Shown piece after piece: positions 1-8,602 of a stretch of 64,000 bases of DNA (positions are counted from its first letter, which is position 1; each line of letters opens with the position of its first letter). Origin of the DNA: Nocardioides sp. (GTDB lineage: Bacteria; Actinomycetota; Actinomycetes; Propionibacteriales; Nocardioidaceae); the NCBI GenBank assembly GCA_002729525.1, contig PBYI01000009.1, positions 1 to 64,000 of the forward strand, in the 5' to 3' direction. Below the pieces are notes generated by a model. That model saw only the letters and a list, made by a program, of their open reading frames with translations. It had not been told where the DNA came from and did not search any database. The translations under genes were made by a program, and so were the position numbers.

Positions 1-108
1 CGCCGCACCACCGAAGGACTGTCCAACCCCGAGATCATCCGCTGCCTCAAACGACACCTCGCCCGCGGCGTCTACCAAGCCCTGCGAACCGACCTCATGG
101 CCCCTTGA
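1..108 (+). CDS. IS110-family transposase, C-terminal end (cut by window edge)
   Basis: Frame 1 is open from the first base to a TGA at 106-108 and encodes 35 residues, including ERR-like RRTTEGLSNPEIIRCLKRHL and then ARGVYQAL. A basic tail with the E(I/x)xRCLKRxxAR pattern is typical of the last residues of IS110-type transposases (DEDD recombinases that move circular intermediates). The start lies outside the window, so it cannot be said whether the element is intact. The sequence after the stop (GACGACCTATAGGACCGTC, 107-125) looks like the end region that follows the stop codon in related actinobacterial IS110 elements; this is from memory and unproven. Confidence 0.7.
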   Translation, partial: RRTTEGLSNPEIIRCLKRHLARGVYQALRTDLMAP

Positions 109-184
109 CGACCTATAGGACCGTCGCCCGCACCCGACCATCGGCCGCGACCGCGGTGGGTTGCGCACACCTCTCGTCTCACCG

Positions 185-270
185 CGTCTCGGTACGCCGC
201 TGCGCTCCTGCGTCGCTCCGCGGCTACTCGATGACCGGAGGGTCGCTCCGCGGCTACTCGACGACCGAGG
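185..270. repeat. Intergenic repeat of the GTCTCGATACG...CTACTCGACGACCGG type
   Basis: Positions 185-238 read CGTCTCGGTACGCCGCTGCG, then CTCCTGCGTCGCTCCGCGG and CTACTCGATGACCGG. Half of the unit (GGTCGCTCCGCGGCTACTCG, 241-260) is repeated directly behind it. The same unit occurs at 43339-43394 with only a few differences. The element lies between the transposase end and the 3' end of the RNA methyltransferase. It matches a short intergenic repeat that I recall as common in Nocardioides-like genomes; its function is unknown. Confidence 0.8.
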
Positions 271-279
271 CGGAGCAGG

Positions 280-1092
280 TCAGCGGGCAGCGGTGACGTA
301 GCAGGCCACGGCTGCGGCGGCGGCGACGTTGAGGGAGTCGACGCCGAGGTCCTGGCGGTGCATCGGGATGACCGCGCGGCGGTCGGCCGTCTCCTGCCAG
401 CGCGGGGAGAGGCCGTGTCCCTCCGAGCCCAGCACCAGGGCAACCTTCTCGGCGTCCGCGACGGCCTGCTCGAGCGGCACCGCGTCGTCCGCCAGGGTGA
501 GCGCGACCGTGCGGAAGCCGCGCGCCGACAGCGACGGCAGCGCGTCGGCCCAGTCGTCGAGGCGGGTCCAGGGCAGCGCGAACACCGCGCCCATGGCGAC
601 CTTCACGGCGCGGCGGTAGAGCGGGTCGGCGCAGCGGGGCGCGAGCAGCACGGCGTCCGCCCCGAGCGCGGCGGCGCACCGGAGCACCGCGCCGACGTTG
701 GTGTGGTCGACGACGTCCTCCATCACGACCACGAACGACGCACCGTCGAGCACCTCGTCGACCGACCTCAGCGGCTGCCGCTCCAGCGACGCCAGCGCCC
801 CGCGGTGCACGTGGAAGCCGGTGACCTCCTCCGCGAGCGCCTCGCTGACGACGTACACGGGGGCGTCGGTCCTCGACAGGACGTCGTCGAGACCCTCGAG
901 CCAGCGGCGGGCCATGAGGAACGAGCGGGCGGGGTAGCCGGCCTCGAGCGCGCGGCGTACGACCTTCTCGCCCTCGGCGAGGAACAGCCCGTGCTCGACC
1001 TCCAGCGACCGCCGCAGCTGTACGTCGCGCAGGTCGCGGTAGTCGGCGAGCCGGGGGTCGTCGGCGGAGTCGATCTCGACGAGCGTGGCCAT
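280..1092 (-). CDS. TrmH/SpoU family RNA 2'-O-methyltransferase
   Basis: This 270-residue protein is a SPOUT-class methyltransferase expected to add a methyl group from S-adenosylmethionine to a ribose 2'-OH in rRNA or tRNA. Residues 1-105 form a substrate-binding N-terminal domain of the SpoU_sub_bind kind. The three knot motifs follow: NVGAVLRCAAALGA (132-145, with the catalytic-type Asn and Arg138), LVLGSEGHGLSP (219-230) and IPMHRQDLGVDSLNVAAAAA (242-261). Length and motif order are standard, so the enzyme looks intact. The exact RNA target cannot be read from sequence. It is a single gene, divergent from the PEBP-like gene, and the repeat at 185-270 ends 10 bases beyond its stop codon. 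Confidence 0.9.
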   Translation of the reverse strand: MATLVEIDSADDPRLADYRDLRDVQLRRSLEVEHGLFLAEGEKVVRRALEAGYPARSFLMARRWLEGLDDVLSRTDAPVYVVSEALAEEVTGFHVHRGALASLERQPLRSVDEVLDGASFVVVMEDVVDHTNVGAVLRCAAALGADAVLLAPRCADPLYRRAVKVAMGAVFALPWTRLDDWADALPSLSARGFRTVALTLADDAVPLEQAVADAEKVALVLGSEGHGLSPRWQETADRRAVIPMHRQDLGVDSLNVAAAAAVACYVTAAR

Positions 1093-1154
1093 GCCCCGAT
1101 CCTCCCTCCTCGGGGCGGTGTGGAGCGCATCGGCCCGTGGCTAGGTTCGGTGGC

Positions 1155-1691
1155 ATGGTCAACCTCGAACGCCCCGTGGCCCCGAACCCCTACGAGATGC
1201 TCCCCGCGCTCCCGCCGCTGACGGTGACCAGCACCGACGTCACCGACGGCCAGCCGCTCAAGAGCGACCAGGTCGCCGCCGAGGGCAACACCTCGCCGCA
1301 GCTGTCGTGGGCGCCGGTCGACGGCGCGCAGTCGTACGTCGTCACCTGCTTCGACCCCGACGCCCCGACGCCCAGCGGCTTCTGGCACTGGACCGTCGTC
1401 GACCTGCCCGCCGACTGCACGTCGCTCGACACCGGTGCGGGCGCGGCGGGCGCCGACCTGCCCGGCGACGCCTTCACCTGCCGCAACGACGGCGGCGAGC
1501 AGGCGTTCATGGGTGCCGCTCCCCCGCCGGGCGACATGGTCCACCGCTACTACTTCACCGTGCACGCGGTCGGCGAGCCGACCCTGGGCGTCGACGACTC
1601 GGCCACGCCGACGTACGTGTCGTTCAACCTGGTCTTCAAGGGCATCGCCCGCGGCTACGTGATGGGCACCTTCCAGCCGCCGGCCGAGTAG
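1155..1691 (+). CDS. YbhB/YbcL-type PEBP (Raf kinase inhibitor-like) protein
   Basis: A 178-residue cytosolic protein of the phosphatidylethanolamine-binding protein family. The anion-pocket motifs are present: SPQLSW, then CFDPDAPTPSGFWHWTVVDL (the DPDAP signature) and GAAPPPGDMVHRYYFTVHAV. Bacterial members bind small anionic ligands; their physiological role is mostly unknown. I chose the ATG at 1155 over an in-frame GTG at 1137 because TAGGTT lies 8 bases before the ATG, as expected for a leaderless -10 box. It shares a 62-bp divergent intergenic region with the methyltransferase. Confidence 0.85.
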   Translation: MVNLERPVAPNPYEMLPALPPLTVTSTDVTDGQPLKSDQVAAEGNTSPQLSWAPVDGAQSYVVTCFDPDAPTPSGFWHWTVVDLPADCTSLDTGAGAAGADLPGDAFTCRNDGGEQAFMGAAPPPGDMVHRYYFTVHAVGEPTLGVDDSATPTYVSFNLVFKGIARGYVMGTFQPPAE

Positions 1692-1740
1692 GCGCGACCC
1701 CGTTTGACCCCGGCGCGGGCACGGCGGATAGTCCTCCGTC

Positions 1741-2577
1741 GTGCCCGCCGTCCCCGTCCCGCAGAGCGCGGCACCCCACCCGAGCCTGTACGCCGCCGTC
1801 GCGGCGCGGTCGTTCCGGCGCTACGCCACCTACGTCGCCGCCACCCTGGCCGGGATCTTCACCAACTCCGTCTTCGGCGTGATCACGTCGTTCGTGTACG
1901 TCGCGGTCTGGCGGGCGAACCCGACCGCCGGCGGCTACGACGTCACCGACGCGGTCACCTACGTCTGGATCGGCCAGGCGATGCTGATGACCGTCTGCAT
2001 GTTCGGCGGCGGATCGCCCGACGCCCTCGCGAGCCGCATCCGCAGCGGCGACGTCGCGGTCGACCTGTACCGGCCGGTGAGCCTGCTGGGCTGGTACCTC
2101 GCCGCCGACCTCGGGCGGGCGGCGTACCACCTGCTCACGCGGGGCGCGGCGCCGCTGCTCGTCGGCGGGCTGCTGTTCGACCTGCGCTGGCCGCTGGGCT
2201 GGGAGCTGCTCTGGTTCGGGCTGTCGCTGCCCCTGGCGGTGGCGGTGAGCTTCGCGCTGCGGATGCTGGCGGCGCTGAGCGCGTTCTGGCTGCTCGACGA
2301 CACCGGTCCGCGCAGCCTGCTGAACTTCCTGGCGGTGTTCGGGTCGGGGCTGACCGTGCCGCTGGTGCTGTTCCCCGACGGGGTGCGCGAGGTGCTGACG
2401 GCGCTGCCGTTCGCGGCGTACCTCCAGCTGCCGGCCGACCTGTGGCTCGGCCAGCGCACCGGTGTCGACGCCCTGGCTGCGCTCGGTCTGGCGGCCGGCT
2501 GGGCGGTCGTGCTCCTCACGGCCTGCGCCTGGGTACTGCGCGCCGCCGAGCGCCGGGTGGTGGTGCAGGGTGGCTGA
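1741..2577 (+). CDS. ABC-2 family transporter permease (COG4587-like)
   Basis: A 278-residue membrane protein with about six hydrophobic segments (near residues 30-55, 77-90, 112-140, 155-185, 195-225, 238-262). It belongs to the ABC-2/DUF990 permease group that pairs with a second permease and an ATPase encoded next to it. The start is GTG at 1741 with GATAGT just upstream. Its stop overlaps the start of the next gene by 8 bases, so the two are translationally coupled. The transported substrate is unknown; relatives are annotated as exporters of drugs, lipids or polysaccharide. Confidence 0.85.
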   Translation: MPAVPVPQSAAPHPSLYAAVAARSFRRYATYVAATLAGIFTNSVFGVITSFVYVAVWRANPTAGGYDVTDAVTYVWIGQAMLMTVCMFGGGSPDALASRIRSGDVAVDLYRPVSLLGWYLAADLGRAAYHLLTRGAAPLLVGGLLFDLRWPLGWELLWFGLSLPLAVAVSFALRMLAALSAFWLLDDTGPRSLLNFLAVFGSGLTVPLVLFPDGVREVLTALPFAAYLQLPADLWLGQRTGVDALAALGLAAGWAVVLLTACAWVLRAAERRVVVQGG

Positions 2578-3388
2578 CCTCCTCGCCCGCGCGGTGGCCC
2601 CGGCGGTCGACTTCACCCGGATCGGCGCGCTGTGGGTGCGCGCCTCGATGGCCTACCCGGTGTCGTTCTGGCTGCTCGCGGTCTCGAGCTTCCTCATCAC
2701 CGGCCTCGACTTCGCCGGGATCGTCGTCATCCTGGGCAACATCGACGACCTGGGCGGCTTCGGTCTGCACGAGATCGCCTTCCTGTACGGCGCCAGCGGG
2801 CTCGGCATCGCCTTCGCCGACCTCCTCGTCGGCCGAGTCGAGCGGCTGGGTCAGATGATCCGGCTCGGGCGGCTCGACGTGATGATGGTGAAGCCGGTGC
2901 CGCTGCTGGTGCAGGTGTGCGCCGACGAGTTCGCGCTGCGCCGGCTGGCCCGGGTGCTCCAGGCGGGCGTGGTGTTCGGCGTCGGCTGCTGGACGGTCGA
3001 CTGGACGCTGCCGCGCGTCGGCGCCAGCGTCGTCATGGTGGTCTGCTCGGCGCTGATCTTCTTCAGCCTGTTCGTGGGCCTGGCCTGCGTGCAGTTCTGG
3101 ACGACCGACTCCGCCGAGGTCGCCTCGGCGTTCACGTACGGCGGCAACACCGTCACGAGCTACCCGCTGTCGGTGTTCCCGTCCGAGGTGGTGAAGGCGC
3201 TGACGTTCGTGGTGCCCATCGCCTTCGTGAGCTGGTACCCCGCGCTGTTCGTGCTCGGTCGGCCCGACCCGTTCGGGCTGCCCTCGTGGCTCCAGCACGC
3301 CGCTCCGGTCGCGGCCGCGGTGTGCCTGCTCGCCGCCGGGCTCGCCTGGCGGGCCGGCGTACGCCACTACCGCTCGACCGGGAGCTGA
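2570..3388 (+). CDS. ABC-2 family transporter permease (COG3694-like)
   Basis: A 272-residue, about six-helix membrane protein, the second permease of the three-gene exporter. The start is placed at the GTG at 2570 (VADLLARAV), which overlaps the end of the previous gene; the open frame extends further upstream but without homology-like sequence. The motif LGRLDVMMVKPVPLLVQV in the middle is typical of this family, where the R-x-x-x-D-x-x-x-x-x-P pattern sits on the cytoplasmic loop facing the ATPase. It is followed after 44 bases by the ATPase gene. Confidence 0.85.
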   Translation: MADLLARAVAPAVDFTRIGALWVRASMAYPVSFWLLAVSSFLITGLDFAGIVVILGNIDDLGGFGLHEIAFLYGASGLGIAFADLLVGRVERLGQMIRLGRLDVMMVKPVPLLVQVCADEFALRRLARVLQAGVVFGVGCWTVDWTLPRVGASVVMVVCSALIFFSLFVGLACVQFWTTDSAEVASAFTYGGNTVTSYPLSVFPSEVVKALTFVVPIAFVSWYPALFVLGRPDPFGLPSWLQHAAPVAAAVCLLAAGLAWRAGVRHYRSTGS

Positions 3389-3432
3389 CAGCTGTGCGGG
3401 ACGACGACGTGGGACGAGGAGGAGGGACGGCC

Positions 3433-4377
3433 GTGACCGAGCCGCTCGTGGAGGCGCGCGACCTGCGTCGGACGTTCACCGTGCGCACGCGCGGGGAGGG
3501 ACGCCGCGAGGTCGTCGCCGTGCGCGACGTGTCCTTCGCGGTGCACCCCGGGGAGATGGTCGGCTACATCGGCCCGAACGGTGCCGGGAAGTCGACGACG
3601 GTGAAGATGCTGACCGGCATCCTGGTGCCGACGTCGGGGCACCTGCGGGTCGCCGGGCTGGAGCCGAGCCGGCACCGGCGCCGCCTCGCGCAGCGGATCG
3701 GTGTCGTCTTCGGGCAGCGGACCTCGCTGTGGTGGGACCTGCCGCTGCGCGACTCGTTCGCCCTCCTCCAGAAGGTCTACCGGACCGACCCGGCGCGGCA
3801 CTCGGCCAACCTGGACCGGTTCACCGAGCTGCTCGACCTCGGCCGGCTGCTCGACACGCCGGTGCGCCAGCTCAGCCTGGGCCAGCGGATGCGCGGCGAC
3901 ATCGCCGCGGCGCTGCTGCACGACCCCGACGTGCTCTACCTCGACGAGCCGACCATCGGCCTCGACGTGGTCAGCAAAGGCCGGCTGCGGGAGTTCCTGC
4001 GCACCCTCAACGCCGAGCGCGGCGTCACGCTGATGCTCACCACGCACGACCTGCAGGACATCGAGGCGGTCTGCGACCGGGTGGTGGTCATCGACCACGG
4101 CACGATCGTCCACGACGGCTCGTTGGAGGACCTGCGGACCCGCGGCGGCTCGACCCGCACGCTCGTCGTCGACCTGGTCGACGAGGCGCCCCCGGTCGAC
4201 GTGCCCGGCGCGACAACGACCCGGGTCGAGGGTCCGCGGCAGTGGCTGTCGTTCCCGGCCGACGCCAGCGCCGCGCCGGTCGTGGCGGCCGTGGCGGCGG
4301 CGTACGACGTGGCCGACCTGTCGCTGCAGGAGCCCGACATCGAGCAGGTCATCCGCGAGCTGTACGCCGGCCGCTGA
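3433..4377 (+). CDS. ABC transporter ATP-binding protein (COG4586-like)
   Basis: A 314-residue ATPase that energises the two permeases encoded before it. Walker [10 protein letters not shown] is at residues 47-55, the signature is the variant LSLGQRMRGD, and Walker B is VLYLDEPTIGLD followed by the switch TTHD. The signature SLGQR in place of SGGQ is normal for this COG4586 subgroup. A C-terminal domain of about 80 residues follows. The GTG at 3433 has a GA-rich ribosome site (GGACGAGGAGGAGGGA). The gene ends one base before a double palindrome that separates it from the convergent phosphatase gene. Confidence 0.9.
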   Translation: MTEPLVEARDLRRTFTVRTRGEGRREVVAVRDVSFAVHPGEMVGYIGPNGAGKSTTVKMLTGILVPTSGHLRVAGLEPSRHRRRLAQRIGVVFGQRTSLWWDLPLRDSFALLQKVYRTDPARHSANLDRFTELLDLGRLLDTPVRQLSLGQRMRGDIAAALLHDPDVLYLDEPTIGLDVVSKGRLREFLRTLNAERGVTLMLTTHDLQDIEAVCDRVVVIDHGTIVHDGSLEDLRTRGGSTRTLVVDLVDEAPPVDVPGATTTRVEGPRQWLSFPADASAAPVVAAVAAAYDVADLSLQEPDIEQVIRELYAGR

Positions 4378-4378
4378 G

Positions 4379-4438
4379 GTCGACCCGGCGCACATTTGCG
4401 ACGGGTCGATGCCCACCCGGCGCACATGTGCGACGGGT
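4379..4438. repeat. Two adjacent copies of the GTCGACCCG palindrome, between convergent genes
   Basis: Copy 1 (4379-4410) pairs TCGACCCG with CGGGTCGA and CGCA with TGCG around a CATT loop. Copy 2 (4415-4438) pairs ACCCG with CGGGT and CGCA with TGCG around CATG. Each has one G/A mismatch at the same place. Lying 1 base after one stop codon and 5 bases before the convergent one, they could act as a bidirectional terminator. Related copies are at 19037-19072 and 52457-52488. Confidence 0.85.
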
Positions 4439-4443
4439 CGACG

Positions 4444-5523
4444 TCAGGAGCGCCAGAGGACGAGGACGGCGCGGTCGTCGTCGCCGCGGGGCACCTGGTC
4501 GACGATCCGGCGGGCCGCGCCGGCGAACCCGGCCTGCACCGCCCGGCTGCCGGTGGCGCGCAGCCAGTCAATGCCGTCGTCGATGTCGGTGCCGCGCGAC
4601 TCCACGACCCCGTCGGTGTAGAACATCAGCGCGTCGCCCGGCCGCAGCGTGCCGCTGCTGTGGTGCAGCTCGGGCCGGGGCGCGACGCCGAGCGCCATCC
4701 CGCGAGCGTTGTCGACCTCCCACGTGCGCGGCCCGCCGCCCCAGCGCAGCGCGGGCGGGTGGCCGGCGCTGTGCACCTGGTAGCCGCCGGTGCGCAGGTC
4801 GACGACCACGTGCACGGCGGTCGCGAAGGTCTCGTCGGCGTCCTGGCGGAGCAGGAAGTCGTTGGCGGCCGACATCAGGGCGACCGGCGGGAGCGAGCCG
4901 ATGAGACCGCCGACGGCGCCGGCGAACTGCAGCGCGTCCGTGGCGGCGCCGACGCCCTTGCCGACGACGTCGACCAGGATCATCTCCAGGCGCTCGCCAC
5001 GCTGCTCGAGGTGGGCGACCATGAAGTCGCCGGCGTACCCCACGTCGTGGGCGGCGACCATCGCGGTCTGGCAGTGCCAGCCGTCGGGCAGCGGCGGCAC
5101 GGTGCCCTGCCGCTGGAGTCGGTCACGCAGGTCGGCCAGCATCGCCGCCCCGATCGGTGCCGGCAGGCCGCTTCGCTGGCGGCTGGCCTGGAAGAGGATC
5201 AGCACCGAGGCCAGAACGAGCGCCACCATGCCGGAGGCACGGGCGCTGCCGAACTCGCCGCCGCGCCACACGTCGACCACCGCGAGCAGCAGCCCGAACG
5301 GCACGGTGTAGGCGGTGAGCCACACCAGCGGGCGGAACCGCAGGAGCAGCATGCCGATGACGAGCCAGACGAAGTAGGTGCTCACCGGCATCACGGAGTA
5401 CGACACGATCGTCACTACGAAGCAGGCGGTCACTGCGCCCATCAGCAGGCCCAGGACGAGGCCCTGGCCGCGCGCGGTCCCGCTGCGCCACTCACGCTCC
5501 AGCGCTGACCACGGCCGATCCAC
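4444..5523 (-). CDS. Membrane-anchored PP2C/SpoIIE-type Ser/Thr phosphatase
   Basis: A 359-residue protein with four predicted membrane helices (about residues 20-42, 45-63, 66-85, 97-113) and a cytosolic SpoIIE/PP2C phosphatase domain (about 145-358). Phosphatase motifs are visible: [24 protein letters not shown] (metal-binding Asp), [22 protein letters not shown] and the terminal [11 protein letters not shown]. Such RsbU-like enzymes usually dephosphorylate anti-sigma-factor antagonists in partner-switching stress systems. No kinase, antagonist or sigma factor is encoded here, so the partner is unknown. The GTG start follows a TAGGCT box by 7 bases, suggesting a leaderless transcript. Confidence 0.88.
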   Translation of the reverse strand: MDRPWSALEREWRSGTARGQGLVLGLLMGAVTACFVVTIVSYSVMPVSTYFVWLVIGMLLLRFRPLVWLTAYTVPFGLLLAVVDVWRGGEFGSARASGMVALVLASVLILFQASRQRSGLPAPIGAAMLADLRDRLQRQGTVPPLPDGWHCQTAMVAAHDVGYAGDFMVAHLEQRGERLEMILVDVVGKGVGAATDALQFAGAVGGLIGSLPPVALMSAANDFLLRQDADETFATAVHVVVDLRTGGYQVHSAGHPPALRWGGGPRTWEVDNARGMALGVAPRPELHHSSGTLRPGDALMFYTDGVVESRGTDIDDGIDWLRATGSRAVQAGFAGAARRIVDQVPRGDDDRAVLVLWRS

Positions 5524-5637
5524 GCGCAGAGCCTAGGCGGAGTCGGCGGCCCCGCAGGGTTCGCCCCACCGGGTGGGTGTCCGGGGCCCGATCGCGACGC
5601 AAGGTGGAGGAGCACGCACCCGTCGCGAGGAGAACCC

Positions 5638-7149
5638 ATGCCCGACCTGCCCACGCCGTCCGCACCGTCCACGACCGGGACCGGCGCCCCCGCTCCCAGC
5701 GACCGCAACAGCCTCACGGTCGGCGCGGACGGGCCGATCCTGCTGCACGACCACCACATGATCGAGCAGATGGCGCACTTCAACCGCGAGCGCGTCCCGG
5801 AGCGCAACGTGCACGCGAAGGGATCCGGTGCGTTCGGCACCCTGCGGATCACCGGCGACATCTCGGCGTACACCAAGGCGGCCGTGCTCCAGCCCGGTGC
5901 GGAGACCCGGATGCTGGCGCGGTTCTCCACCGTCGCCGGCGAGATGGGCTCGCCCGACACCTGGCGCGACCCCCGCGGCTTCGCGCTGAAGTTCTACACC
6001 GACGAGGGCAACTGGGACCTCGTCGGCAACAACACCCCGGTGTTCTTCATCCGCGACACCATGAAGTTCCCGCACTTCATCCGGAGCCAGAAGCGTCGCG
6101 GTGCGTCCGGTCTGCGCGACAACGACATGCAGTGGGACTTCTGGACGCTCAACCCCGAGTCCGCCCACCAGGTCACCTGGCTGATGGGCGACCGCGGCAT
6201 CCCGGCCTCGTGGCGCCACATGAACGGCTACGGCAGCCACACCTACATGTTCGTCAACGAGGCCGGCGAGAAGTCGTGGGTGAAGTTCCACTTCATCTCC
6301 GACCAGGGGGTGGAGTGCCTGACCCAGGCCGATGCCGACCGGATCGCCGGCGACGACTCCGACTTCCACCGCCGCGACCTCTTCGAGGCGATCGAGCGCG
6401 GCGAGCACCCGTCGTGGACGCTCAAGGTCCAGGTCATGCCGTACGACGACGCGAAGACGTACCGGATCAACCCGTTCGACCTCACCAAGGTGTGGCCGCA
6501 CGACGACTACCCGCTGATCGAGGTCGGCACGATGACCCTCGACACCAACCCCGACAACCACTTCGCCCAGATCGAGCAGGCGTCGTTCGAGCCGTCCGCG
6601 GTCGTGCCGGGCATCGGGTTCTCCCCGGACAAGATGCTGCTCGGCCGCGTCTTCGCGTACGCCGACGCCCACCGGTACCGGATCGGCCCGAACTACCAGC
6701 AGCTCCCGGTCAACCGGCACCGCGTCGAGGACGCCTACACGTACCAGTTCGACGGGCCGATGGCCTACGACCACACCGGCGACCGGGCGAAGTACGCACC
6801 GAACACCGCGGGCGAGCCGTTCTCCGACCTGACCGGCGCGGCCGACGACGGCTGGCAGACCGACGGCGCCATGGTCCGTGAGGCCTACACGCTGCGCCCG
6901 GAGGACGACGACTTCTCCCAGGCCGGCGCGCTGGTGCGCGAGGTCTTCGACGACGCCGCCCGCGACCGCTTCGTCGCCAACGTGTCGGGCCACCTGCTCG
7001 GCGGGGTGTCCGACGCCGTGCTGGAGCGCGCGTTCGACTACTGGAAGAACGTCGACGCCGACACCGGCAAGCGGATCGAGGAGACGGTGCGCGCGGGCAA
7101 GGCCGACCTGCCCGCCCCGCACCCGACCCAGGCGTACGAGACGGTCTGA
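5638..7149 (+). CDS. katA: Monofunctional heme catalase
   Basis: A 503-residue small-subunit heme catalase that converts hydrogen peroxide to water and oxygen in the cytosol. The distal His is in [13 protein letters not shown] (His59), the distal Asn in [12 protein letters not shown] (131/132), and the proximal heme-ligand Tyr in [14 protein letters not shown]. Length and motifs match clade 3 enzymes such as KatA; the symbol is by similarity only. The ATG at 5638 has a good ribosome site (AGGAGAACCC). An SDR gene starts 2 bases after the stop, so both are likely on one oxidative-stress transcript. No OxyR or Fur gene is adjacent. Confidence 0.95.
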   Translation: MPDLPTPSAPSTTGTGAPAPSDRNSLTVGADGPILLHDHHMIEQMAHFNRERVPERNVHAKGSGAFGTLRITGDISAYTKAAVLQPGAETRMLARFSTVAGEMGSPDTWRDPRGFALKFYTDEGNWDLVGNNTPVFFIRDTMKFPHFIRSQKRRGASGLRDNDMQWDFWTLNPESAHQVTWLMGDRGIPASWRHMNGYGSHTYMFVNEAGEKSWVKFHFISDQGVECLTQADADRIAGDDSDFHRRDLFEAIERGEHPSWTLKVQVMPYDDAKTYRINPFDLTKVWPHDDYPLIEVGTMTLDTNPDNHFAQIEQASFEPSAVVPGIGFSPDKMLLGRVFAYADAHRYRIGPNYQQLPVNRHRVEDAYTYQFDGPMAYDHTGDRAKYAPNTAGEPFSDLTGAADDGWQTDGAMVREAYTLRPEDDDFSQAGALVREVFDDAARDRFVANVSGHLLGGVSDAVLERAFDYWKNVDADTGKRIEETVRAGKADLPAPHPTQAYETV

Positions 7150-7150
7150 C

Positions 7151-8071
7151 GTGACTGCCTCGTCCCAGTCCGGCACCGCCGGACCCGTCGTCGTGGTCGG
7201 CGCCAACGGCCTCGTCGGGTCGCGCACCTGCGTGGCGCTGGCCGCGCGCGGCGTGCCCGTGCGGGCCGTCGTACGTCGTCCGGGCACGGCACCCGCGCTC
7301 GCCGGGGTCGAGGAGGTCGTCGGCGACTTCACCGACGCCACCTTCCTCCCCGGCGCGCTGGACGGCGCCGCGGCCGTCGTGACCACCGTCCACCCGATGG
7401 GCAGCGACCGGGAGACGCAGGAGCAGGTCGGCGTCGGCGGCAACGGCGGTGTCGCCAGAGCGGCGGCCGAGGCCGGCGTACCGCGGCTGGTGCACGTCTC
7501 GACGGCGGCGGTCTACGACCGCTCCCCCGGCGCCGGCGACGTCGACGAGTCCTCGGCCCTGGTGGGCGACGACGACAACGACTACAGCGTCACCAAGCGC
7601 GACACCGACGCCGCCATCGCCGCAGCCGACGGCACGACCCGGGTGCTCCTGCGGCCGCCGGCGATCGTCGGGGAGTCGGAGAGCTCGGTGTGGAACACCC
7701 TGCGACCCGCCGCGGTGCGCGACGACCCGTCCGCCCGCAGTGCCCCGCCCGAGGGGACCTGGGCCTGGGTGCACGTCGACGACCTCGCCGCGATCGCGGC
7801 CGACGTCGCGACCGGCACCGTGGCGTCGTCCGAGGACGGCTCCACCGGGCCGGTGGAGGGCGGCTGCACCGCGCTCAACGTGGCCGCCGGGCCCGCCACG
7901 CAGCGCGACTACCTCGGCACCGTGACCGACGCACTCGGCGTCGAGCCGACCTGGACGGACGAGCCCGCCTGGACCGGCCGCATCCTCGCCGGGCGGGCTC
8001 GGGCCTGGGGCTGGGAGCCGCGCGTCGGGCTGGACGACGCGCTCGCGGAAATCCGGGCAGGACTCACCTGA
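7151..8071 (+). CDS. NAD(P)-dependent epimerase/dehydratase-like SDR
   Basis: A 306-residue extended/atypical SDR. The N-terminal Rossmann motif is VVVVGANGLVGSRTC (GxNGxxG), followed by VRAVVRR which suggests a phosphate-tolerant (NADPH-type) binding loop. The usual active-site Tyr-x-x-x-Lys appears as YSVTK (after DDDND). Such proteins reduce or isomerise sugar nucleotides, quinones or other small molecules; the substrate is not evident. The GTG start is 2 bases from the catalase stop, so it is probably co-expressed with katA and may act in redox stress. Confidence 0.8.
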   Translation: MTASSQSGTAGPVVVVGANGLVGSRTCVALAARGVPVRAVVRRPGTAPALAGVEEVVGDFTDATFLPGALDGAAAVVTTVHPMGSDRETQEQVGVGGNGGVARAAAEAGVPRLVHVSTAAVYDRSPGAGDVDESSALVGDDDNDYSVTKRDTDAAIAAADGTTRVLLRPPAIVGESESSVWNTLRPAAVRDDPSARSAPPEGTWAWVHVDDLAAIAADVATGTVASSEDGSTGPVEGGCTALNVAAGPATQRDYLGTVTDALGVEPTWTDEPAWTGRILAGRARAWGWEPRVGLDDALAEIRAGLT

Positions 8072-8080
8072 ACGCGCGAA

Positions 8081-8280
8081 CTGCACCTGGGGCCGTCCGC
8101 TGCTAGGCTCGGTCACGCTTGAAGGGACGACGCTGTCGGTCGTCCACGGTCGCGGCCCGTGCCGCGGCAGCTCATTCGTGTTGCTTGGTCTTCGGTACGC
8201 CGCTGGACGTCAGTGCAAGTGGATGTCTTCAGCAGGGGCGCAGGCAGGTCGTCGGCGCCGCACACCGAGAGGTACAGATC
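8081..8280 (+). promoter_or_regulatory. Promoter and long structured leader of the cold-shock gene
   Basis: A -10 box TAGGCT lies at 8104-8109, with a weak CTGCAC 17 bases upstream, placing transcription start near 8116 and giving a leader of about 165 nt. The leader opens with two consecutive hairpins: GGACGAC/GTCGTCC (8125-8131 with 8139-8145) and CGCGGC/GCCGCG (8151-8156 with 8161-8166). A GAGAGG ribosome site is near 8269. Long leaders that change fold with temperature are known for cspA genes; whether this one works that way is an inference. Confidence 0.6.
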
Positions 8281-8484
8281 ATGGCTCAGGGAACCGTGAA
8301 GTGGTTCAACGCCGAGAAGGGCTTCGGCTTCATCGCTCAGGACGGCGGCGGCGCCGACGTCTTCGTGCACTACTCCGCCATCCAGTCGAACGGCTACAAG
8401 TCGCTCGACGAGAACCAGAAGGTGGAGTTCGAGGTCACCCAGGGCCCCAAGGGCCCGCAGGCCGAGGCGGTCCGCCCGCTCTGA
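8281..8484 (+). CDS. Cold-shock domain protein (CspA family)
   Basis: A 67-residue single-domain RNA/DNA chaperone. The RNP1 motif KGFGFI (13-18) and RNP2 motif VFVHY (27-31) are perfect, and the N-terminus [10 protein letters not shown] is typical of actinobacterial Csp proteins. It binds single-stranded nucleic acid and melts RNA secondary structure. It is monocistronic: a long leader precedes it and a perfect terminator hairpin follows 34 bases after the stop. Confidence 0.96.
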   Translation: MAQGTVKWFNAEKGFGFIAQDGGGADVFVHYSAIQSNGYKSLDENQKVEFEVTQGPKGPQAEAVRPL

Positions 8485-8517
8485 CCCGAGGGTGAGGGCC
8501 TCGCGCCCTTCCACTCC

Positions 8518-8551
8518 GACGCCCCCGGACGCTGATGCGTCCGGGGGCGTC
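8518..8551 (+). terminator. Strong terminator hairpin after the cold-shock gene
   Basis: A perfect 15-bp stem (8518-8532 pairs with 8537-8551) of sequence GACGCCCCCGGACGC with a TGAT loop. It is followed by CGTCGTCCTTGCTG rather than a T-run, as is common for high-GC actinobacterial terminators. It can also serve the convergent lipoprotein gene that ends at 8603. Confidence 0.85.
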
Positions 8552-8602
8552 GTCGTCCTTGCTGCGGTACGCCGCTCAGCCCGCTCAGCCCGCTCTGCCT
8601 GT

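Noticed and set aside
5533..7443. A 636-codon frame antisense to catalase
   Set aside because: No motifs; catalase on the plus strand has all catalytic residues.
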